Shown: in pieces, positions 48,487 to 55,663 of the stretch | Numbering within the stretch: the first letter of the stretch is position 1 | How the letters are laid out: each line of letters begins with the position of its first letter | Assembly (NCBI GenBank): GCA_016291005.1 | Contig: JAEEVT010000004.1 | Span: 1 to 55,663, forward strand | Reading direction: 5' to 3' | DNA from: Prevotella sp. | Lineage (GTDB): Bacteria; Bacteroidota; Bacteroidia; Bacteroidales; Bacteroidaceae | DNA: 55,663 nt | Notes under the pieces: model-generated | The model's database searches: none | Seen by the model: the letters and a program-made list of their open reading frames with translations, nothing else | Told to the model about the DNA's origin: nothing | Program-made: the position numbers and the translations under genes

Positions 48487-48536
48487 CTGCCGATAGATGC
48501 GGACCTATGGCCCAAATAACAAATGATAAATAATCA

Positions 48537-49436
48537 ATGAATAGGAACGACCGTAAGATAGGTATTGCAGCCCTTGTACTGATGGCGCTGGCTTTGGTCG
48601 GTTTCTATTTTGGCGGTATGGACGACTTTCAGACACCGGCAAAGAATGAGAGAAATGAAAGAAACGAAAGTACCGAAAGAAATGAGAGAAATGAACGGAA
48701 TCGGAATGTTGGGTATTATGCACAGAAGATGCAGAAGGTAGAACGCTTCCCCTTCGACCCCAACACGGCTGACAGTACGCAGTTGTTGCGTTTGGGACTT
48801 CAGCCTTGGCAGGTTCGCAACATCTACAAGTATCGTGCCAAGGGAGGCATCTATCGCCAGAAGAAGGACTTTGCCCGACTCTATGGTCTTACCGTCAAAC
48901 AATACCGTGAGCTGGAACCCTATATCCAGATTTCTGCAGACTACCAGCCAGCGGCATCCTTGTTTGGAGGAAATGAAAGAAAGGAAGGAACTGAGAGGAA
49001 TGAAAGAAGTGGGACGGATAGTCTGCGCTATCCTGTCAAGCTAAAGGACGATGAGCATGTGGTGCTGAACACTGCTGACACCTCTGCGCTGATGCGAGTA
49101 CCTGGCATCGGCTCTTTCTATGCCAAGGAGATAGTGCGTCATGGGCGCTGGTTAGGTGGGTATGTCAGTATAGACCAGTTGGATGAGATAGACGGTTTCC
49201 CACAGGAGGCGAAGAAGTATTTGATTGTTCAGCATGCCGCCCCCAAGAAGTTGAATGTCAACAAACTGTCGTTGAACGAACTGCGCCGCCATCCTTACAT
49301 CAATTTCTATCAGGCCAAGGCCATTGTTGACTACCGCCGCCTGCATGGCGACATCAAAAGTCTGGACGATCTTCGGCTTAGCCGTGACTTCCCACCAGAA
49401 GCCATCAAACGTCTTGAGCCATACGTGGAGTACTAA
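48537..49436 (+). CDS. ComEA-like helix-hairpin-helix protein with two NER-repeat insertions
   Basis: FDPNTADSTQLLRLGLQPWQVRNIYKYRAKGG and VLNTADTSALMRVPGIGSFYAKEIVRH HhH units; KNERNERNESTERNERNERNRN insert. Confidence 0.85.
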   Translation: MNRNDRKIGIAALVLMALALVGFYFGGMDDFQTPAKNERNERNESTERNERNERNRNVGYYAQKMQKVERFPFDPNTADSTQLLRLGLQPWQVRNIYKYRAKGGIYRQKKDFARLYGLTVKQYRELEPYIQISADYQPAASLFGGNERKEGTERNERSGTDSLRYPVKLKDDEHVVLNTADTSALMRVPGIGSFYAKEIVRHGRWLGGYVSIDQLDEIDGFPQEAKKYLIVQHAAPKKLNVNKLSLNELRRHPYINFYQAKAIVDYRRLHGDIKSLDDLRLSRDFPPEAIKRLEPYVEY

Positions 49437-49479
49437 CCTTTTGTGTTTAAGTTGTTAAATAAGCATAAGGGTAATCATA

Positions 49480-49510
49480 AAGTTCAAAGTTCAAAGTTCA
49501 AAGTTCAAAG
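49480..49510. repeat. Four 7-bp tandem repeats (AAAGTTC)4 upstream of folP
   Basis: AAAGTTCAAAGTTCAAAGTTCAAAGTTCAAAG. Confidence 0.9.
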
Positions 49511-49518
49511 AAAAGTTG

Positions 49519-49526
49519 TACCTTTG
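49519..49526 (+). promoter_or_regulatory. -7 element TACCTTTG, 8 nt before folP ATG
   Basis: TAnnTTTG match. Confidence 0.55.
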
Positions 49527-49534
49527 CAAGGCTT

Positions 49535-50428
49535 ATGGACTACACGCTGAATTGCAACGGACGACTGCTCTCTTTGGAAGAGCCTCGGGTGATGGGCATT
49601 CTCAATGTCACACCAGACTCGTTCTATGCTGCCAGTCGTCAACAGACGGAGCAGGCTATAGCCACTCGTGTGAAGGAAATCCTTTCACAGGGAGGTGCCA
49701 TCATCGATGTGGGAGCATGCTCCACTCGGCCAGGCGGCAATATGGTGAGCGAGCAGGAAGAGCAACAGCGGTTACGCCAGGCTTTGACCGTAGTGCGACG
49801 TGAGGCGCCTGAAGCGGTTGTCAGCGTCGACACGTTCCGTCCTGATGTGGCTCGTATGGCCGTCGAGGAGTTCGGGGCAGATATGATTAACGATGTCGGG
49901 AGCGGTATGGCAGACGGGGAAAACCCGTCTGAGCGAACAAGCCAGCGAGACATGTGGCGTATGGTGAGTCGACTGGGCGTGCCTTATATATATATGTCAC
50001 GTCAGGCCACGATGAGCGACATCCTGATGGACTGTGCTGAAATTGTCGATCAGCTCCGCTCTATGGGACAGAAGGATATTATCCTTGACCCTGGATTTGG
50101 CTTTGGCAAGACTCAGCCTACGGAGACGGCAGACCATGCTGATGTGGGCGAGAACTACGCCGTGATGAACGAGTTGGATCGCATGCAGATGCTTCACCTG
50201 CCGATATTGGTGGGTGTCTCGCGCAAGTCGATGATATATAAACTCTTGGGGACGACGCCCGAGACGGCACTCAACGGAACGACCGTTCTTAACACGTTGG
50301 TCTTGATGAAAGGCGCCAGCATCCTGCGGGTACATGACGTTCGGGAAGCTGTGGAGTGCGTAAGGTTAGTGGCTGCGACACTGTCGCAGCATACGGAGAC
50401 AGAAAATTGTCAAATTGTTAAATTGTAA
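49535..50428 (+). CDS. folP: Dihydropteroate synthase
   Basis: VMGILNVTPDSF, IIDVGACSTRPG, DPGFGFGKT, GVSRKSMI motifs. Confidence 0.95.
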   Translation: MDYTLNCNGRLLSLEEPRVMGILNVTPDSFYAASRQQTEQAIATRVKEILSQGGAIIDVGACSTRPGGNMVSEQEEQQRLRQALTVVRREAPEAVVSVDTFRPDVARMAVEEFGADMINDVGSGMADGENPSERTSQRDMWRMVSRLGVPYIYMSRQATMSDILMDCAEIVDQLRSMGQKDIILDPGFGFGKTQPTETADHADVGENYAVMNELDRMQMLHLPILVGVSRKSMIYKLLGTTPETALNGTTVLNTLVLMKGASILRVHDVREAVECVRLVAATLSQHTETENCQIVKL

Positions 50429-50436
50429 ATTATAAA

Positions 50437-51213
50437 GTGTTTTTCGAATTTGGAATCAAGGATGTCATAGACATCGTCCTCGTTGCCCTGATGCTTTTCT
50501 ACATCTACCGGCTGATGAAGGAGTCACGCTCACTGAATGTCTTCATGGGCATTTTGGTGTTTGTCGTGCTGTGGCTTCTGGTTTCGCAGGTGCTGGGCAT
50601 GAAACTGCTTGGTTCCATCATGGATAAACTGGTCAGCGTGGGTGTCATCGGCCTGATTATCATCTTTCAGGAAGACATTCGTAAGTTCCTCTATAACCTT
50701 GGTGCCCACCAGCGCACGAAGGCTTTACACCGACTTTTCTATAAGGGTGACAAGGAACTCGACCGCGAACATCTCAAGCAAGTCATCATGCCTATCGTCA
50801 TGTCATGCATGTCGATGAGCAAAAAGAAGATAGGTGCCCTCATTGTCCTTCAGCGTGCTTCACCTCTCGACGACATCGTTGCCACAGGAGAGCGTATAGA
50901 TGCTACCGTCAGTCAACGCCTGATCGAAAACATCTTTTTCAAGAACTCCCCCCTGCACGATGGTGCTATGGTGATTGCCGACCACCGCATCAAGGCAGCT
51001 GGCTGCATCCTGCCTGTATCGCACGACCTGAACATTCCCAAGGAGTTAGGTCTTCGCCACCGTGCTGCCTTGGGAATTACCCATGAGAGCGACTGTCTGG
51101 CCATTGTCGTGTCAGAAGAGACGGGTGGCATCTCTGTGGCAATCCGTAGTCAGTTCCAGCTACGCCTGACGGCAGAGAAGCTGGAGAGCATCCTGACGCA
51201 GGAAATGACATGA
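50437..51213 (+). CDS. cdaA: Diadenylate cyclase CdaA/DacA (GTG start)
   Basis: N-terminal TMs; LHDGAMVIAD (DGA) and LGLRHRAALGITHESD (RHR) motifs. Confidence 0.94.
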   Translation: MFFEFGIKDVIDIVLVALMLFYIYRLMKESRSLNVFMGILVFVVLWLLVSQVLGMKLLGSIMDKLVSVGVIGLIIIFQEDIRKFLYNLGAHQRTKALHRLFYKGDKELDREHLKQVIMPIVMSCMSMSKKKIGALIVLQRASPLDDIVATGERIDATVSQRLIENIFFKNSPLHDGAMVIADHRIKAAGCILPVSHDLNIPKELGLRHRAALGITHESDCLAIVVSEETGGISVAIRSQFQLRLTAEKLESILTQEMT

Positions 51214-51319
51214 TGAATGAGAAGTTAGGAGTTAAGAATGTTGAATTATTGCCTATGGCAATTAAGAGTTAAGAATTAAGAGTTATTTTTATATATTCAC
51301 AACAAAAACAACACTAAAA

Positions 51320-52330
51320 ATGGATTTATTAAGTCAAATCGTAGCGCGTGCTAAGGCAAACAAGCAGCGCATCGTGCTCCCCGAAGCTGAGGAGGAGCGC
51401 ACCCTGTGTGCCGCCGACCAAGTGTTGGCAGACGACATTGCAGACATTATTCTGATTGGTAACCCCGACAAGGTACATGCTCTTGCTAAGGAGAAGGGCC
51501 TGGCCAACATCGGCAAGGCTACCCTTATCGACCCCGAGAACTATGAGCGTAGCGAGGAAATGGCCGAGAAACTGGCCGAGATTCGCAAGTCGAAAGGCAT
51601 GACTATCGAAGAAGCCCGTAAACTGGTGAAGAACCCGCTCTACTTAGGTTGTATGATTATCAAGACCGAGGGTGCTGACGGACAGATTAGCGGTGCCCTG
51701 TCTACTACTGGCGACACCCTGCGTCCTGCTCTTCAGATTATCAAGTGTGCCCCTGGCATTACCTGTGTCAGCGGCGGCATGCTGCTGATTTCTAAGGAAC
51801 AGCAATATGGCGAGAACGGCGTTCTCGTTGTCGGCGACGTCGCTGTAACGCCTATGCCCGATGCTGCACAGCTCTCTCAGATTGCTGTTTGTACGGCTCA
51901 GACCGCCAAGAGTGTGGCAGGTTTTGCTGACCCGCGTGTGGCTATGTTGAGTTTCTCGACGAAGGGTAGTGCTAAGCACGAGGTTGTCGACAAGGTCATT
52001 GAGGCTACTCGTCTGGCTAAGGAACTTGATCCCAGTCTGAAGATTGACGGTGAGTTGCAGGCCGATGCCGCCCTGGTTCCCGGTGTAGGTGCCAAGAAGG
52101 CTCCTGGTAGCGAGATTGCCGGCAAGGCCAACGTGCTGGTGTTCCCCAATCTCGAGGTAGGAAATATCGGTTATAAACTGGTTCAGCGCCTTGGTGACGC
52201 CATTGCCATCGGCCCTATCCTCCAGGGTATTGCCCGTCCTGTCAATGATCTCTCTCGTGGTTGCTCTGTCGAGGACATCTACTACATGGTAGCCATCACC
52301 GCTTGTCAAGCCATGGACGCAAAGAAATAA
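51320..52330 (+). CDS. pta: Phosphate acetyltransferase
   Basis: IVLPEAEEERTL, DGELQADAAL, ANVLVFPNLEVGNIGYKLVQRLG; followed by ackA. Confidence 0.95.
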   Translation: MDLLSQIVARAKANKQRIVLPEAEEERTLCAADQVLADDIADIILIGNPDKVHALAKEKGLANIGKATLIDPENYERSEEMAEKLAEIRKSKGMTIEEARKLVKNPLYLGCMIIKTEGADGQISGALSTTGDTLRPALQIIKCAPGITCVSGGMLLISKEQQYGENGVLVVGDVAVTPMPDAAQLSQIAVCTAQTAKSVAGFADPRVAMLSFSTKGSAKHEVVDKVIEATRLAKELDPSLKIDGELQADAALVPGVGAKKAPGSEIAGKANVLVFPNLEVGNIGYKLVQRLGDAIAIGPILQGIARPVNDLSRGCSVEDIYYMVAITACQAMDAKK

Positions 52331-52345
52331 TTATAAATTGAAGTT

Positions 52346-53536
52346 ATGAAGATATTAGTTTTAAATTGTGGTTCGTCCAGCATTAAGTATGCGCTGTACA
52401 ATATGGACGACAAGAGTGTGATGACCAGTGGCGGTGCCGAGCGTGTGGGCTTGGACGGTGCTTTTGTAAAGGTAAAGCTCGCCAACGGCGAGAAGAAGCA
52501 GATCATGCACGACATCCCCGAACATACCGAGGGTGTGAAGTTCATCTTCTCTCTGTTGACCGATCCTGAGATTGGCGTTATCAAGAGTCTTGACGAGATT
52601 GACGCCGTAGGTCACCGTATGGTGCATGGCGGCGAGAAGTTCAACAAGAGCGTTATCCTGACCGACGAGGTACTGAAGGCTTTCGAGGAGTGCTCCGACC
52701 TGGCTCCCCTGCACAATCCGGCTAACCTGAAGGGTGTGAATGCCGTGAAGGAGCTGATGCCTGGCCTGCCTCAGGTTGGTGTCTTTGATACCGCCTTCCA
52801 CCAGACCATGCCTCCCAAGGCTTACATGTATGCCATTCCTTACGAGCTTTACCAGAAGTATGGCATCCGCCGTTATGGTTTCCACGGCACTAGCCATCGT
52901 TATGTCTCGGCTCGTGCTTGTGAGTTCCTGGGCATTCCTGCTGAGGGCACCAAGATGGTAACCTGCCACGTGGGTAATGGCGGCTCTATCGCTGCTGTCG
53001 TTGACGGCAAGTGCATCGACACCTCTATGGGTCTGACACCGTTGGAAGGTCTCGTCATGGGTACTCGTGCCGGTGATATCGACGGTGGCGCTGTGACGTT
53101 TATCGAGAAGAAGCTCGGCCTCGATGCTGACGGTATGTCTAACCTCCTGAACAAGAAGAGTGGCGTGGCTGGTCTTACTGGCGGCTCAAGCGACATGCGT
53201 GACGTTGAGAATGCTGCCAAGAGCGGCGACGAGCGTGCAAAGCTGGCTCAGGACATGTATTTCTATCGCATTAAGAAGTACATCGGCGCCTACGCTGCTG
53301 CTATGGGTGGCTTGGACGTCATCGTCTTCACCGCTGGTGTCGGCGAGAATCAGGTTAGCATGCGCTCTGAGGTTTGCAAGAACATGGAGTTCCTTGGCGT
53401 GAAGTTCGACGAGTCGAAGAACAACGTTCGTGGCGAAGAAGCTATCATTTCTGCCGATGACTCGAAGGTGAAGGTTGTCGTCATTCCCACCGACGAGGAG
53501 CTGATGATTGCCACAGACACGATGAACCTGCTGTAA
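52346..53536 (+). CDS. ackA: Acetate kinase
   Basis: ILVLNCGSSSIKYALY, FHGTSHRYVS, TAGVGENQ motifs. Confidence 0.97.
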   Translation: MKILVLNCGSSSIKYALYNMDDKSVMTSGGAERVGLDGAFVKVKLANGEKKQIMHDIPEHTEGVKFIFSLLTDPEIGVIKSLDEIDAVGHRMVHGGEKFNKSVILTDEVLKAFEECSDLAPLHNPANLKGVNAVKELMPGLPQVGVFDTAFHQTMPPKAYMYAIPYELYQKYGIRRYGFHGTSHRYVSARACEFLGIPAEGTKMVTCHVGNGGSIAAVVDGKCIDTSMGLTPLEGLVMGTRAGDIDGGAVTFIEKKLGLDADGMSNLLNKKSGVAGLTGGSSDMRDVENAAKSGDERAKLAQDMYFYRIKKYIGAYAAAMGGLDVIVFTAGVGENQVSMRSEVCKNMEFLGVKFDESKNNVRGEEAIISADDSKVKVVVIPTDEELMIATDTMNLL

Positions 53537-53539
53537 TCC

Positions 53540-53645
53540 AAATGAGAAATGAAAGAAATGAAGGAAATGAGAAATGTAAATGAAGAAATGAAGTAATGAC
53601 ATACGCGGATCATTTCTTTCATTACTTTCATTTCTTTCATTTCCT
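53540..53645. repeat. Inverted-repeat GRAATGAAA element between convergent ackA and lpxH
   Basis: AAATGAGAAATGAAAGAAATGAAGGAAATG..TACGCGGAT..CATTTCTTTCATTACTTTCATTTCTTTCATTTCC. Confidence 0.85.
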
Positions 53646-54408
53646 ACGGTTGGCTCTCACCTTCTACGTATTCCTCTAAGAACATGTGCTCACCATCGTA
53701 GACGGCGTAGGTGAACTGGCTAATCCAGTCGCCCAGAATCATGAGTCGCGTGTGGCGGGCCAGCTTGATATCGAGTTCGATGTGGCGATGGCCAAAGATG
53801 AAGTAGTCGATGTTTGGATGCTCCTCAACATACTGACGGGCAAAGAGCACCAGCGGTTCCTTGTCCTCGCCAAGATACACAACGTCGTTTTGCTCCTTGT
53901 GTTGCGTATAGCTATGCTTCGCCCATGTCAAGCCGAAGCTGATGCCCCATCGTGGGTGCAAACCAGAGAAGAGCCACTGGCAAACCTTGCTGTGGAAGAT
54001 GGCACGTATCAGTTTGAACGACTTGTTGCCGTCCCCCAGACCGTCGCCGTGGGCTAGGAAGAACTCATGCCCGTAAATCTCTGTTGTCTCCTCCTTTTTG
54101 TGCAGCACGACGCCGCACTCCTTCGCCAAGTATTCATAGGCCCAGATGTCATGGTTGCCGATGAAGTAGTGTACTTCGACGCCCATGTCAGTCAGTTCTG
54201 ACAGCTTGCCGAGGAAACGCGTATAGCCCTTCGGCACCACATATTTATATTCGTACCAGAAGTCGAACATGTCGCCAAGCAGATAGATGGCGGCAGCCTT
54301 CTCCTTGATGCTGTCGAGGAAGCGCACCAGTCGGCGCTCCTGCTGTCGCTGGTGTGGTATGGCCCACGAACCAAGGTGGGCGTCACTTAGGAAATAAACG
54401 TTCTTCAT
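53644..54408 (-). CDS. lpxH: UDP-2,3-diacylglucosamine diphosphatase (LpxH-like metallophosphoesterase)
   Basis: FLSDAHLG, LLGDMFDFWYEY, FIGNHDIW, HGDGLG, FGHRH motifs. Confidence 0.9.
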   Translation of the reverse strand: MKNVYFLSDAHLGSWAIPHQRQQERRLVRFLDSIKEKAAAIYLLGDMFDFWYEYKYVVPKGYTRFLGKLSELTDMGVEVHYFIGNHDIWAYEYLAKECGVVLHKKEETTEIYGHEFFLAHGDGLGDGNKSFKLIRAIFHSKVCQWLFSGLHPRWGISFGLTWAKHSYTQHKEQNDVVYLGEDKEPLVLFARQYVEEHPNIDYFIFGHRHIELDIKLARHTRLMILGDWISQFTYAVYDGEHMFLEEYVEGESQP

Positions 54409-54458
54409 AATTGTCGTGATAACGTGATAACGGAATAACGTGATATCGTGTTAACGAA

Positions 54459-54779
54459 TTAGTCAAAACCTAACTCGACTCTTGCCTCTTCCGACATCAT
54501 CGACTGGTCCCAGGCGGGTTCGAAGACGAGGTTGACGGTGGCCGACGTGATGCCGTCGACACTCTCCACTTTCGTGCGTACATCTTCTAATATAAAGTCG
54601 GCTGCCGGACAGTTGGGTGCCGTGAAGGTCATGTCCAGAAGTACCGAGGCGTCCTCCTGGACATCAATCTTGTAAATCATGCCCAAATCGTAGATGTTGA
54701 CGGGTATCTCAGGGTCGTAGACGGTCTTCAGCACGTCCACAATGCGCTCTTCCAGCAGGGTCTTTTCTTCTTGTGTCAT
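54459..54779 (-). CDS. DUF59/MIP18 metal-sulfur cluster assembly protein
   Basis: VYDPEIPVNIYDLGMIY, MTFTAPNCPAADFI. Confidence 0.92.
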   Translation of the reverse strand: MTQEEKTLLEERIVDVLKTVYDPEIPVNIYDLGMIYKIDVQEDASVLLDMTFTAPNCPAADFILEDVRTKVESVDGITSATVNLVFEPAWDQSMMSEEARVELGFD

Positions 54780-54812
54780 ATTGGTAATGGCTTGTTATTT
54801 CGAGTGTAGTTA

Positions 54813-55514
54813 CTATTTGTTTGGTATGAAGGTGCGATGCAACGGTCCTTGCTCTGTGGGAATGGAGAGCAGGATGGTGTCAGGCACGTTGGTTGGCATC
54901 ATAATACTGATATAGCGGCGGTTGGTGTAGTACTGCGGAATGCCGTTCTGGCTGTGCAGCAGTCGCCAGCGGACCGTGTGCCGACCGTCACTTCGGACAT
55001 AGACGGTGTCCTGCGCAAGGCCGATGTTGTGTGGCAGTTCCTCGTCACCGATGCGTCCCGTCTTGACCAACAGTCCGAGGTTCAGATACTTGCCATTCTT
55101 TGAGAGCCATGCACTTTCCAGACCTATGGGGTCTTCGGGCAGTTCCTTGAATCGCCAGTAGGCAATGGGATGAAGCGTGGCGACCATGCCTATCGCCTCG
55201 GGAGTGACGAAAATGTTGTTCGGGCCTGTTGACCATTGCTGCGACTTGTCGGCTCCCTCGGAGTAATAGACGATGGTGCGGTAGGTGGTATCTGCCGTCT
55301 CAATCCATTTTGCCGTGAAGGGCGGCGCCAGTTGCAGCGTGGCACCATCGTCCGTCGTGAACGACGACCCTCGCTTTTGTCCGTCGACGTGCAACTCGGC
55401 GAAGTCGGCCTGTAGGAGCGAATATCTGCCCTCGCCCTTCTCGTAGCTGTCCGTCTCGCAGGCAGTCAAAAAGGCCAGCCATAGCATGGCTGTAAACAAA
55501 ACATGTTTTCTCAT
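54813..55514 (-). CDS. NigD-like lipoprotein
   Basis: Lipobox FLTAC; YEKGEGRYSLLQADFAELHVDGQKRGSSFTTDDGATLQL. Confidence 0.75.
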   Translation of the reverse strand: MRKHVLFTAMLWLAFLTACETDSYEKGEGRYSLLQADFAELHVDGQKRGSSFTTDDGATLQLAPPFTAKWIETADTTYRTIVYYSEGADKSQQWSTGPNNIFVTPEAIGMVATLHPIAYWRFKELPEDPIGLESAWLSKNGKYLNLGLLVKTGRIGDEELPHNIGLAQDTVYVRSDGRHTVRWRLLHSQNGIPQYYTNRRYISIMMPTNVPDTILLSIPTEQGPLHRTFIPNK

Positions 55515-55518
55515 GGTG

Positions 55519-55526
55519 CAAAAATA
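55519..55526 (-). promoter_or_regulatory. -7 element TATTTTTG, 4 nt before ATG of NigD-like gene
   Basis: Minus strand TATTTTTG CACC ATG. Confidence 0.5.
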
Positions 55527-55533
55527 ACCTATT

Positions 55534-55663
55534 TCCTTGAATTATGCAACTTTTCCTTAGGAAATGTTGCAGAAGTTGCCGTGATTTCCTCCAGAAGTTG
55601 CCGTGATTTCTTTCGGAAATCACCTAGAAAAGTTGGAAAAGTTGCCGTGATTTCTGGGACTTT
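55534..55663. repeat. 22-bp-period array, locus 3 (runs into window edge)
   Basis: Units begin 55556, 55578, 55600, 55622, 55644; GCCGTGATTTC at three of them in exact 22-nt register. Confidence 0.75.

Noticed and set aside
1-55663. tRNA or rRNA genes
   Set aside because: None recognised by eye; a tRNAscan/Infernal run would be needed to exclude them.

Overview
Chromosomal window from a Bacteroidota, most likely Prevotella-like (TAnnTTTG-type -7 promoters, Mfa-type fimbriae, NigD-like and DUF3575-like proteins). From left to right: (i) a division/cell-wall cluster (PBP C-terminus-murE-mraY-murD-ftsW-murG-murC-ftsQ-ftsA-ftsZ) with convergent sufE; (ii) a repeat-rich stretch holding a 24-aa smORF, an acyl-CoA synthetase, a four-helix-bundle (S23/IVP-type) gene, prfB and a CYTH protein; (iii) a Mfa/FimB-type fimbrial locus ending in two giant secreted proteins (4035 and 2085 aa) built of YGGGN-type repeats; (iv) vanZ-like, two tandem NSS transporters, a ComEA-like HhH protein, folP, cdaA, pta-ackA, lpxH, a DUF59 protein and a NigD-like lipoprotein. 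Most interesting: the giant YGGGN proteins at the end of the fimbrial locus; a dispersed 9-bp-unit (GRAATGAAA)n family that forms inverted-repeat elements, flanks the four-helix-bundle gene with about 70-bp imperfect inverted arms and also lies inside coding sequences as NER/KEM codons; and a 22-bp-period degenerate array at three intergenic loci. All coordinates and alignments were read by eye, and family names come from recognised motifs, not searches.
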